Both the position numbers and the translations under genes were made by a program. The notes beneath the pieces were generated by a model, which was not told the origin of the DNA, made no database searches, and worked only from the letters and a program-made list of their open reading frames with translations. Positions 18,766 through 26,434 of a stretch of 64,000 nucleotides of DNA are shown here, one piece after another; the stretch's first letter is position 1; each line of letters begins with the position of its first letter. This DNA comes from an uncultured Flavobacteriales bacterium (GTDB lineage Bacteria > Bacteroidota > Bacteroidia > Flavobacteriales > Crocinitomicaceae), in assembly GCA_946480085.1 (NCBI GenBank), contig CAMLHZ010000007.1:124001-188000 (forward strand), written 5' to 3'.

Positions 18766-18993
18766 TCAAGATTTCTTCTTGCCCAGAATGCGATCGATGA
18801 ACTTGCGTTGCTGTTCCTTTTCTTCCAAAGCCAGTCGCTTGTCTCTTTGGTACGAAATGATTACTCTGATGATGATGTAAAGAACGACGATTGCAGCAGC
18901 GGAAAGGACTATTGCTGTCAGTTTGGTTGATAACGTATTCGTCTGGTGTACATGAAGGAATTCCGTACCGCCACCAGTATAAAGCAAAATCAT
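18766..18993 (-). CDS. Small single-span membrane protein, downstream of gldA
   Basis: 75 residues with one membrane helix (TAIVLSAAAIVVLYIIIRVIISY) and a basic cytoplasmic tail KEQQRKFIDRILGKKKS. It begins eight bases after the gldA stop, so the two are co-transcribed. The helix-then-basic-tail architecture would suit an accessory subunit of the ABC exporter, but that is inference. Confidence 0.55.
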   Translation of the reverse strand: MILLYTGGGTEFLHVHQTNTLSTKLTAIVLSAAAIVVLYIIIRVIISYQRDKRLALEEKEQQRKFIDRILGKKKS

Positions 18994-19001
18994 TTTCAGC
19001 C

Positions 19002-19904
19002 TTATTTTGTCAACGATTTGAAGACTTCTTCCAGTGATTTTTCTTCTGTTCTCAATGTCAACACCAACAAGTTGTTTGCTTGGGCGAATTGTGCAACTGT
19101 TTTACGTAAATCGTCAGCCGCTTCACTTTCAATCAAGAATGAGTTTTCGCCTACATTCTCCACTTTCGTTACACCAGTAATTTTGTTCAACAATGCTTTC
19201 GATACTTTTCCTTCAAATTCAGCGTAAACCACTTGTAAATCACTTGAAACCTGAAGGTTCGAAGCAAGATTGTCTGCAACCAGATTCCCTCTTCTGATGA
19301 TGATTACTCTATCGCAAATTGCTTCCACTTCCTGAAGAATGTGAGTAGAAAGCATTACTGTTTTCTCTTTTCCGATACGTTTGATCAATTCACGAATTTC
19401 GACCAATTGATTCGGGTCAAGACCAGAAGTTGGTTCATCCAAAATCAATACATCCGGATTGTGAATGATAGCCTGGGCTAAGCCAACACGCTGACGATAT
19501 CCTTTCGAAAGCATTCCAATTTTCTTGTTTTGCTCAATCTCCAATCCAACCAAACTAATCATCTCCTGAACACGCTCGCGAACATTTTTCAACTTGTAGA
19601 TTTTCGCCACAAACTCCAAATACTCCTTCACGTACATATCCAAATAAAGTGGATTGTTTTCAGGCAAGTATCCAATGTGTTTTCTCGTTTCAATAGAATC
19701 CAAAGAAACTTCTTTGCCACAAACTTTGATCGTTCCCTCAGATGCAGGAATAAAACCCGTAATCATTTTCATGGTAGTAGATTTTCCAGCTCCGTTTGGT
19801 CCCAAGAAACCTACAATTTCACCTTTTCCAATAGAAAACGAAATATCGTTTACTGCTGCTTGTTCACCGTAAAACTTCGAAAGATTTGTGACTTCAATTG
19901 ACAT
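19002..19904 (-). CDS. gldA: Gliding-motility-type ABC transporter ATP-binding subunit GldA
   Basis: 300 residues from start MSIEVTNLSKFYGEQ. It has Walker A GPNGAGKST, signature SKGYRQRVGLAQ and Walker B VLILDEPTSGLDP, and a C-terminal extension of about 80 residues ending LEEVFKSLTK, as in GldA. In Bacteroidota GldA with GldF/GldG forms an ABC transporter needed for gliding in some species; gldF and gldG are not in this window. An ATG 93 bases upstream is unlikely. Upstream lies a palindromic intergenic repeat and a TATCTTCG promoter-like element. Confidence 0.85.
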   Translation of the reverse strand: MSIEVTNLSKFYGEQAAVNDISFSIGKGEIVGFLGPNGAGKSTTMKMITGFIPASEGTIKVCGKEVSLDSIETRKHIGYLPENNPLYLDMYVKEYLEFVAKIYKLKNVRERVQEMISLVGLEIEQNKKIGMLSKGYRQRVGLAQAIIHNPDVLILDEPTSGLDPNQLVEIRELIKRIGKEKTVMLSTHILQEVEAICDRVIIIRRGNLVADNLASNLQVSSDLQVVYAEFEGKVSKALLNKITGVTKVENVGENSFLIESEAADDLRKTVAQFAQANNLLVLTLRTEEKSLEEVFKSLTK

Positions 19905-19944
19905 TTTAACTTCTTTGGCTACGAAGATAACGAATGAGGATGAA

Positions 19945-20070
19945 TAATGGTTAGATGACAAATGACAAATGATCCGCCGCGGCGGAACAAATGACAAAAT
20001 TGATCTTAAAAGTCAAAATTGGCTCTTGTCTTTGAGTGAAGCGTTCTTTCATCGAGAAGTCTCGATAAAA
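19945..20070. repeat. Palindromic and low-complexity intergenic repeats
   Basis: TCCGCCGCGGCGGA at 19973-19986 is a perfect 14-bp palindrome set in ACAAATGAC-type direct repeats. A second hairpin, ATCGAG/CTCGAT, spans 20051-20066. I recognise both as frequent intergenic sequences in Bacteroidota (recollection). Confidence 0.5.
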
Positions 20071-20096
20071 TCGAGACGGTCTTTAGTCTAAATGCC

Positions 20097-20104
20097 TATT
20101 TTTG
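20097..20104 (+). promoter_or_regulatory. -7 element of rsgA
   Basis: TATTTTTG ends five bases before the ATG at 20110 and overlaps the alternative ATG at 20092, favouring the later start. Confidence 0.5.
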
Positions 20105-20109
20105 TGGAA

Positions 20110-21069
20110 ATGTCTGAAACAACAGGAAAAGTTCTTAAGTCTACGGGAAAGTGGTACCAGGTTATGCTCAATGATGGAACAATTGTTTCCTGTCGTGTGC
20201 GTGGGAAAATGAAATTGGAAGACTTGAAAACAACGAACCCAATTGCAGTTGGCGATACGGTTGTGTTGGCTGACGGAGAAGACGAAGAAGGAAAACGGGT
20301 TATTGTTGACTATCACATTCGTGAGAATTGTTTGGTTCGAAAAAGCACCAATCTCAGTAAGCAAAAACACATTCTGGCATCTAATATCGATAGAGCTTAT
20401 CTGGTTGCTACGATTAAATATCCTGAAACACATACAGTTTTTATCGACCGTTTTTTAGTTGCAGCAGAGTCTTATCGAATTCCGGTTACCATTTTATTCA
20501 ATAAGATTGATTTGCTGAATGACGACGAGCGTTTTGATTTGGATGCCGTTATGGATTTATACCGAACGGTTGGTTACAACTCTGAAGCCATTTCTGTTGA
20601 AAAGAACATCAATGTCGATTTTCTGAAAGAGGAGATCAAAGACAAACAGGTAATGATTGCCGGACATTCCGGAACCGGAAAAAGTTCTTTGGTGAATTTG
20701 TTAGATCCAAGTCTGGACTTGCGAATTGGAGAAATTTCATCAGCACATCATCAAGGTCAACATACCACTACTTTTGCGGAAATGCATCCATTGCAAACCG
20801 GAGGGTTCATTATCGATACACCTGGAATTCGCGCTTTTGGAATTGTGGATTTGGAGAAAGAAGTAATCTCTCATTATTTCCCTGAAATGCGCGCGGTGAT
20901 TGGTGAATGCAAGTTTCATAATTGTCAGCACATTAACGAGCCGCATTGCAAAGTGAAAGGAATGGTGGAAAGCGGTGAGATCTATGAAAGTCGTTATTGG
21001 ACATATCTGCAACTCATGCGTGGCGATGAAGAAGATGTACATCGCCGCAATAAGCGCGAGCTGTTTTAA
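20110..21069 (+). CDS. rsgA: Ribosome small subunit-dependent GTPase RsgA
   Basis: 319 residues from MSETTGKVLKSTGKWYQV. The N-terminal OB-fold is followed by a circularly permuted GTPase with G4 NKIDLL ahead of G1 GHSGTGKSS and G3 DTPGIRAFG. The C-terminal zinc finger is CKFHNCQHINEPHCKV. RsgA checks late maturation of the 30S subunit. The gene converges on the next one with overlapping stop codons. Confidence 0.97.
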   Translation: MSETTGKVLKSTGKWYQVMLNDGTIVSCRVRGKMKLEDLKTTNPIAVGDTVVLADGEDEEGKRVIVDYHIRENCLVRKSTNLSKQKHILASNIDRAYLVATIKYPETHTVFIDRFLVAAESYRIPVTILFNKIDLLNDDERFDLDAVMDLYRTVGYNSEAISVEKNINVDFLKEEIKDKQVMIAGHSGTGKSSLVNLLDPSLDLRIGEISSAHHQGQHTTTFAEMHPLQTGGFIIDTPGIRAFGIVDLEKEVISHYFPEMRAVIGECKFHNCQHINEPHCKVKGMVESGEIYESRYWTYLQLMRGDEEDVHRRNKRELF

Positions 21070-22757
21070 TCTTTTATGAATAGTTTCGTAGAAACAGCCG
21101 TATCACTTTCTATTGAAATAAAATAAGCACCACTTGTCAAGGTTGAAACATCGAATTCCGCCTCATCTTGAATGAATTCCTCACGAATCAGTTGTCCGTT
21201 TGAAGTGTACACTTTTATAACGCCGCTGCCATTCGTTTCCACATTAAGAATGGTTGATACTGGGTTTGGATAAAGTGAGATTTCATTTACAGATACTTCA
21301 TTCAAACCAAAATAATAATCCCATTCATACGCACCAATGTCAATGATGTTATTGTAAACACGTTCGTTACCATCGAAATCGGTTTCGTAAACAAAAATGA
21401 AGCAATTCGGATTTCCCTCGTCAATTGCCGGACTTCCATCGGCTATATATAAATTGTAAGGAATCGTTGTGCTTTCAAACGTCGGGTTAGCGTAAATGGA
21501 GTTGGTTTGATTTAAAGCGGTGTTTAATCCTGTAAACGAAGTGTAGTTTACACCATCAATATCAGCATCGAACGTGTTTTCCGCAAACCAAAGGTTGTAT
21601 TGAATGGAATTGTCTGCTTGTGGACTGATTGCTTCACGCGTTACCAATTTCCCGTTTCCTTTTGACACAAAAATATTGTTCTCGATAAGTGTATTTGAAA
21701 CTTTGGTTAAGTACAATTCACCCAAGGAATTCCCACTTGTTCCGTTGTTGTAAACGGTATTGTTTCGGATAACAGATTGTGTTACCTGACCTGTAGTTTC
21801 AATATCGTAGCCCCCAACTGAAATTCCGCCTTCCAGATTATCGTAAACCAAATTACCATAGATACGAATGAGAGAAGTCGTTCCATCTTCCTCTGCTCCA
21901 ACTTCAATTCCATAGCCGTTTCCATAACAGCGATTTCTGAAAACTTCTATTTCTTTAGCACCATCAATGTATATTCCAGCACTTGTCGCATAGTTTGAGG
22001 CGTTGTTATAACAAACATTGTCGTAAACTCTACCAAATCTGGTTTGGTCTAAACCTGGATCGGAAATAATACCATAATTTCCTGCGCAAAGAATCCCGAT
22101 ATTGCTATTGTCGTGAACACTATTCGCTGAAACAATGAAGTTGTAGACATTGCCATCTAGTGTCAGATTTTCACTGAAACCAGTAGTGTTGTGGTGGATT
22201 TCGCAACTGTCTACTCTAAAATTACGAACTCCTTGAGTAGTGTTTCCATAGATAACGAAGGCATTCGCGTTTTTGCTTGAATCTGGAAGAGTGGATGTGT
22301 TCGCTGTCCATGAAATGTGATGAATCTCGTTTTTTCGAAAGATGAAATCATGTGAATCACCAGTGATTTCCACTCCAACGGAAAAATTCCCAACAAGGTT
22401 CGCAAAGGTTAATCCTTCAATCTGAAAGTAACTTTGATTTTCAATATAAAGTAAGGTTCCTTGCTGATTGTTACCGGTAATTAAAGGGTTTTCGTTCGGA
22501 TAATTTCGGAAGAGAATGTTCGATCCAGAGCTTCCGGAAACGTTCAACTGCAGGTTAGGCTCATTGTAATTTCCTGCACGAATAAAAACAGTTGTTCCTG
22601 CTGTAGCTTCGTCCATTGCCTTTTGAATGGTTTGCCACGCCGTTGAAGTTGTATTGCCGTCGTTAGAATCGTTTCCATTTGTTCCATCCACATATTTTAC
22701 CTGCGAAAAGCCAACAAATGACAAAATCGAAATGCAAAAAGTAAGAACCGTTTTCAT
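21066..22757 (-). CDS. Secreted right-handed parallel beta-helix protein with T9SS tail
   Basis: 563 residues from MKTVLTFCISILSFVGFSQ (signal peptide). Residues about 25-80 form the DUF1565-like entry YVDGTNGNDSNDGNTTSTAWQTIQKAMDEA, then a parallel beta-helix with NxVYNNxxxGI-type rungs (about 90-430). The C-terminal 80 residues are a T9SS sorting domain with the marker SLYPNPVSTILNVE and an ending KLFIKD. The fold is that of polysaccharide lyases and related surface enzymes, but no catalytic site was identified. Confidence 0.8.
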   Translation of the reverse strand: MKTVLTFCISILSFVGFSQVKYVDGTNGNDSNDGNTTSTAWQTIQKAMDEATAGTTVFIRAGNYNEPNLQLNVSGSSGSNILFRNYPNENPLITGNNQQGTLLYIENQSYFQIEGLTFANLVGNFSVGVEITGDSHDFIFRKNEIHHISWTANTSTLPDSSKNANAFVIYGNTTQGVRNFRVDSCEIHHNTTGFSENLTLDGNVYNFIVSANSVHDNSNIGILCAGNYGIISDPGLDQTRFGRVYDNVCYNNASNYATSAGIYIDGAKEIEVFRNRCYGNGYGIEVGAEEDGTTSLIRIYGNLVYDNLEGGISVGGYDIETTGQVTQSVIRNNTVYNNGTSGNSLGELYLTKVSNTLIENNIFVSKGNGKLVTREAISPQADNSIQYNLWFAENTFDADIDGVNYTSFTGLNTALNQTNSIYANPTFESTTIPYNLYIADGSPAIDEGNPNCFIFVYETDFDGNERVYNNIIDIGAYEWDYYFGLNEVSVNEISLYPNPVSTILNVETNGSGVIKVYTSNGQLIREEFIQDEAEFDVSTLTSGAYFISIESDTAVSTKLFIKD

Positions 22758-22845
22758 AGAAATTAACCAAATATTGGACACTAAGATAGAGGAATTTAAC
22801 TTGTGCTTTTCAGCTTAGAAATTAACTTTACATAAAATCGAATTT

Positions 22846-23298
22846 GTGAGAGTTGTTGTTCAGCGCGTAAGCGAATCGTCTGTAAAAATTGACGGAGAAA
22901 TTCATGCTTATATTTCCAACGGATTTATGGTTTTGCTCGGAATTGAGTTGGAAGATGATAGGGTAGATGCTGATTATCTGATTGGAAAATTGGTAGGAAT
23001 GCGTGTTTTTGCTGACGATGAAGGGAAAATGAATCGCTCCATTGTTGATTCAAATGGTGCATTTCTGGTGATTAGTCAGTTCACACTTCATGCCTCAACA
23101 AAAAAAGGAAATCGTCCAGGTTTTACCCAAGCTGCCCGACCAGAACAAGCCATTCCTTTGTATGAGTACTTTCTTCAGGAACTGAAAAAACAATCACAGC
23201 TAAAAGTAGAAGCTGGAATTTTTGGTGCAGATATGAAAGTGTCTTTGGTAAACGACGGACCAGTAACAATAATTATGGATTCAAAAAACAAAGAATAA
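22846..23298 (+). CDS. dtd: D-aminoacyl-tRNA deacylase
   Basis: 150 residues, GTG start, full length for the family. The catalytic motif SQFTLHASTKKGNRPGFTQAA and the C-terminal NDGPVTII motif, which seats the substrate, are both present. Dtd removes D-amino acids (and glycine) from mischarged tRNA. The stop codon overlaps the next gene start by one base (TAATG), so the two share an operon. Confidence 0.95.
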   Translation: MRVVVQRVSESSVKIDGEIHAYISNGFMVLLGIELEDDRVDADYLIGKLVGMRVFADDEGKMNRSIVDSNGAFLVISQFTLHASTKKGNRPGFTQAARPEQAIPLYEYFLQELKKQSQLKVEAGIFGADMKVSLVNDGPVTIIMDSKNKE

Positions 23299-23624
23299 TG
23301 CAGATCTCAGAAGCACAAAAAACGGTTGATGAATGGATTAAAACAGTTGGTGTTCGCTATTTCAACGAATTGACAAACATGGCAATGCTCACGGAAGAAG
23401 TAGGTGAGGTAGCCCGTATTATTGCTCGACGATATGGTGAACAAAGCGAGAAGGAATCGGATAAAAACAAAGATCTCGGCGATGAAATGGCAGATGTGCT
23501 TTTTGTGCTTATTTGCCTTGCGAATCAGACGGGTGTTGATTTGGAAGAAGCGTTGAAAAAGAATCTGGAGAAGAAAACCAATCGTGATTTTGATCGTCAC
23601 CAAAACAATGAAAAATTAAAGTAA
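23298..23624 (+). CDS. MazG-like nucleotide pyrophosphohydrolase
   Basis: A 108-residue all-alpha NTP-PPase. The metal-binding pair is EEVGEVAR (E-x-x-E) and DEMADVLF (E-x-x-D). Single-domain MazG-like proteins hydrolyse (d)NTPs to NMP and pyrophosphate. It follows dtd with a one-base overlap; a GNAT acetyltransferase gene starts two bases after it. Confidence 0.85.
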   Translation: MQISEAQKTVDEWIKTVGVRYFNELTNMAMLTEEVGEVARIIARRYGEQSEKESDKNKDLGDEMADVLFVLICLANQTGVDLEEALKKNLEKKTNRDFDRHQNNEKLK

Positions 23625-23626
23625 TT

Positions 23627-24163
23627 ATGAATTTAGGTGAATTGACTACTGAGCATTTTGTGCTTTATCCGCTGACTCCATCCAGAATTCATGAGTTATT
23701 TGAGACGAAATCGAAGGAGGAAATAATGGCATTTTTAGGTTGTGATGAAGGAAGTTACTCGCATTACCAAAACATGCATGATGGTGGAATGGAAACCAAT
23801 CGTTATTCGCACCATTTTTTTCTGATTCAGGATAAGGAAACAGGAGTGCCAATGGGGGAATGTGGTTTTCATACATGGGATAGAAAACACCACCGCGCGG
23901 AGTTATTTTACTTATTGAGAAAAGACGAATACAAGAACAAAGGCTACATGACTGAAATTCTAAAAACCGTTCTGGAGTTTGGTTTCAAAGAGATGAAGTT
24001 ACACCGAACTAAAGCATTGGTTGCCAGTTGGAATGAGCCGTCAGTAAAGTTGTTGAAACGATTTGGTTTTACTTTCGAAGGAACCATGCGTGAAGATTAT
24101 TTGGTAGATGGTAAATACGAAAGTTCGGATTGTTATTCGTTGTTGGTGAGTGAAATAGGGTAG
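23627..24163 (+). CDS. GNAT family N-acetyltransferase
   Basis: 178 residues. GECGFHTWDRKHHRAELFYLLRKDEYKNKGYMTE covers GNAT strands 2-4 and motif A (pattern YxxKGYM). WNEPSVKLLKRFGFTFEGTMRE is the NxxSxxxxxKxGF-type motif B. It resembles RimJ/RimL-type acetyltransferases of the Acetyltransf_3 group. The substrate is unknown. It shares an operon with dtd and the MazG-like gene. Confidence 0.85.
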   Translation: MNLGELTTEHFVLYPLTPSRIHELFETKSKEEIMAFLGCDEGSYSHYQNMHDGGMETNRYSHHFFLIQDKETGVPMGECGFHTWDRKHHRAELFYLLRKDEYKNKGYMTEILKTVLEFGFKEMKLHRTKALVASWNEPSVKLLKRFGFTFEGTMREDYLVDGKYESSDCYSLLVSEIG

Positions 24164-24189
24164 TTGTACTTTCGGGAAATCCTTGTGAG

Positions 24190-24243
24190 CCTCGTGTCTT
24201 TGTGGTTTGTTTTTTCACCACGAGGACACAAAGAACACGAAGC
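24190..24243. repeat. Intergenic inverted repeat of the CACAAAGAACACGAAG type
   Basis: CTCGTGTCTTTGTGG and CCACGAGGACACAAAG face each other around a T-run. I recognise this as a widespread intergenic sequence in Bacteroidota (recollection). Confidence 0.5.
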
Positions 24244-24292
24244 AAACTTCCCAATTTCCTATATGTACCAAGTCTCCGTCACTCACCAACCG

Positions 24293-24481
24293 CTATTCTC
24301 TTCTGAACCCTCGAATGCAAAGTACGATTCCTCCAAGAATGAGCAATCCGGCTACAATTATCAAAAATATTTCGGCAGAGCAAAGCAAGATAATCAACCC
24401 AGCTGCCATCATCAAAACAGACAGGATAAACTCCCATCTTGTAGAAAAAAGATCAGTTATTAAATCAATTAAATCTTCCAT
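24293..24481 (-). CDS. Small two-helix membrane protein
   Basis: 62 residues: MEDLIDLITDLFSTRWEF, then two membrane helices (LSVLMMAAGLIILLCSA and IFLIIVAGLLILGGIVLCI) and a basic tail RGFRRE. It begins 17 bases before the Nudix gene stop, which suggests translational coupling. Plus-strand reading frames over the same bases look like shadows, being low in hydrophobic residues and rich in Pro, Ser and Asn. No family recognised. Confidence 0.5.
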   Translation of the reverse strand: MEDLIDLITDLFSTRWEFILSVLMMAAGLIILLCSAEIFLIIVAGLLILGGIVLCIRGFRRE

Positions 24482-24890
24482 TGATTAACTTATTTGCAAT
24501 AATCTTATCTATCGGAAACATGAACAAATCTTCGCTCAGTTCTGAAATTGGGATCCATTGCAATTGTTCGTTTTTATCATCACCCCAATCTTCGGAATTC
24601 AGTTCTTCGCTGAACACGAAATTGTAGTAAATGGAAATGACCTGATCGTTTTCTGAGAAGGCCGAGATCTGGAAAAAGTCAGTGAGATAGAACAATTCTC
24701 CAACCTCAATTTGCAATCCGAATTCTTCCTCAAATTCGCGCTTCAAACAATCTTTTGTCCCTTCTCCCCATTCCAAGCCACCACCAGGGAATTTGGTGAA
24801 CGCCATGTCTTTGTACTGTTCATGACTTACAAGAACCTCGTTTTGCTCATTTATACAAATACCGTAAACACGAAGATTGAATTTTTTCAT
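24465..24890 (-). CDS. Nudix hydrolase
   Basis: 141 residues from start MKKFNLRVYGICINEQ. The Nudix box reads GGGLEWGEGTKDCLKREFEEEFG, matching G-x5-E-x7-REUxEExGU. The upstream ATG at 24944 lies inside a hairpin-forming repeat and is rejected. The substrate could be an oxidised or non-canonical nucleotide, given two MazG-like enzymes nearby, but this is not determined. Confidence 0.85.
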   Translation of the reverse strand: MKKFNLRVYGICINEQNEVLVSHEQYKDMAFTKFPGGGLEWGEGTKDCLKREFEEEFGLQIEVGELFYLTDFFQISAFSENDQVISIYYNFVFSEELNSEDWGDDKNEQLQWIPISELSEDLFMFPIDKIIANKLINGRFN

Positions 24891-24897
24891 TTCTACT

Positions 24898-24975
24898 AGA
24901 GAATAGAAAACAGAAAATAGAGAACAGGATTTTAAAATCAGCAATCTGATTCCTGTTCTCTAATATCTATTCTCT
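24898..24975. repeat. Nested inverted repeat, possible structured RNA or mobile hairpin
   Basis: Three stacked arms: AGAGAATAGA (24898-24907) pairs with 24966-24975, AGAGAACAGGA (24919-24929) with 24951-24961, and an inner AATCAG/CTGATT hairpin. It fills the space between the Nudix start and the MazG-like stop, so it lies in their shared transcript. Confidence 0.55.
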
Positions 24976-24979
24976 GAGA

Positions 24980-25372
24980 TTATTGTTCTAGAATCTTTTT
25001 AATATCTGGCTTGAAGTACAATTCGCTTTTCAACACTTTGCCGTCTTCACGATAAATCGGATTTCCATCTGCGTCCAATTTACTCATGTTGGAACGTTGA
25101 ATTTCCTGAAACACTTCTGCTATCTTATGTTGTAAGCCGTGTTTTAGAATTGTTCCGCAAAGAATGTATAACTGATCGCCAAGTGCGTCTGCGATTTCAA
25201 CGATATCACCGTTTTTAGCCGCTTCAAGATATTCTTCGTTTTCTTCCTTCATCAGGTTATAACGCAATTCGATATCAGCTTCACTCAAATTGGAAGTTGG
25301 TTCGTAATTATTCGCAATCTTGAAAGCATCGTGAAACTGCTCAACAGCTCCAATGGTATCTTGTAATTTCAT
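24980..25372 (-). CDS. Nucleoside triphosphate pyrophosphohydrolase family protein (MazG-like)
   Basis: 130 residues from MKLQDTIGAVEQFHDAFKI. The all-alpha NTP-PPase metal motifs are EENEEYLEA and DALGDQLYILCG. The C-terminal SNMSKLDADGNPIYREDGKVLKS is typical of the phosphoribosyl-ATP pyrophosphohydrolase-like phage/HAM1-adjacent subgroup. It hydrolyses nucleoside triphosphates or similar. It probably shares a transcript with the Nudix gene downstream and the FGE-like gene region. Confidence 0.8.
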   Translation of the reverse strand: MKLQDTIGAVEQFHDAFKIANNYEPTSNLSEADIELRYNLMKEENEEYLEAAKNGDIVEIADALGDQLYILCGTILKHGLQHKIAEVFQEIQRSNMSKLDADGNPIYREDGKVLKSELYFKPDIKKILEQ

Positions 25373-25429
25373 TTTTAGGGCTTTTCCACAAATATAAAAC
25401 AGGCGAAAGGCAAAGCGCAAATGAAGTTA

Positions 25430-26326
25430 TCACTTAGTTTCAACAAATGTGATCACAGGGCGAAACCCAACCAAAGGACTTGGTTTTGTAAACGATTTTT
25501 TGCTGTAGTTGCGAACGTCGTATCCGGGAGAATTCCAGTCACCGCCAACCGCAATACCATCTTCTGTTACCATTTCAGAAACATTCCCGTTTAAATGGTA
25601 CAGTCCATATTCGTTGGGCCAAAACGATTTTGCTGGAGCAGTTATGTCTGCAAAATCATTCAGATTTCCAGCATAGATATCATAGTCGTAGGATGCAACT
25701 TTCAATTCACCAGTTATACTATCTCTGGTGATTGCGCCTGCTCCAATATTCAGGAAATTACATTTGGGCTCTCCATTTGCCGTTAACAGGTATGGCGAAT
25801 TCCATGCATAAAGTCGTTGCATGTCTTTTCCGAAGGCTGCTTTCAAGTATTCTGCACGCAAAGGAAGTCGAGCAATTAACGTTTGGTTTCCGGTTCTTTC
25901 ACGTAATACCGATGTTAACCATTCGCAGTATTTCTCCGCCTGAACTTTTGTGAGGTTTACGACAGGATAATCCCTGTAGGCAGGATGACGAAAATAATAC
26001 TCCACATATTTTTCATTGTATGCCAGTTTACTCCTCCATGCAAGGGTATCGGGTAGCAAAGCATTGTAATCGCTGGTGTTCAGTGTTGGTTTGACTGCTG
26101 CTAAAAATTCCAGATAATTGAAATTACTCACTTCATAGTTAAACATGAAAAATCCTTGAACGCTCACTGTGTCTTCGTCAAGAATCATATTTCCACTTGG
26201 GACATAGGAATAACCGAAACTAAGGCCTTTTTTCATTCCTTCCAATGTAGTTATTGGCTTTTTGGGTTTCGTAAAACTGAACAATAAAACAGAAAATGCA
26301 ACGAAGAGAAATAAGCTTGTTTTCAT
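25430..26326 (-). CDS. Exported formylglycine-generating-enzyme-like (SUMF1/EgtB/PvdO) protein
   Basis: 298 residues from MKTSLFLFVAFSVLLFSFTK, a signal peptide. FGE-sulfatase domain motifs include FFMFNYEVSNFNYLEFL, PVVNLTKVQAEKYCEWL, LPLRAEYLKAAFG, NEYGLYHLNGNVSEMV, GGDWNSPGYDVRN and a GFRPVI ending. The GldK/GldJ gliding proteins share this fold, but this protein is shorter and lacks their lipobox. The active-site cysteines of true formylglycine-generating enzymes are not in the expected places, so catalysis is doubtful. Confidence 0.8.
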   Translation of the reverse strand: MKTSLFLFVAFSVLLFSFTKPKKPITTLEGMKKGLSFGYSYVPSGNMILDEDTVSVQGFFMFNYEVSNFNYLEFLAAVKPTLNTSDYNALLPDTLAWRSKLAYNEKYVEYYFRHPAYRDYPVVNLTKVQAEKYCEWLTSVLRERTGNQTLIARLPLRAEYLKAAFGKDMQRLYAWNSPYLLTANGEPKCNFLNIGAGAITRDSITGELKVASYDYDIYAGNLNDFADITAPAKSFWPNEYGLYHLNGNVSEMVTEDGIAVGGDWNSPGYDVRNYSKKSFTKPSPLVGFRPVITFVETK

Positions 26327-26370
26327 AGTCAAAATTTGTTTCGGAAACGAAAACCGGAACAATTGGTTAC

Positions 26371-26412
26371 AAAAAAGCCCAAAGTAGATGTTACCATCAC
26401 TTCGGGCTTTTT
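26371..26412 (-). terminator. Terminator after phosphate transporter gene
   Basis: AAGCCCAAAGT pairs with ACTTCGGGCTT (one G-U) around a 13-base loop, with an A-run on the left and a T-run on the right. It closes the DUF47/PiT operon. Confidence 0.8.
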
Positions 26413-26434
26413 AAGTTCTCCTACGGAGTATATC

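Noticed and set aside
24164..24488. Plus-strand frames over the small membrane protein and Nudix end
   Set aside because: Composition is unlike a protein and they oppose a better minus-strand membrane frame.
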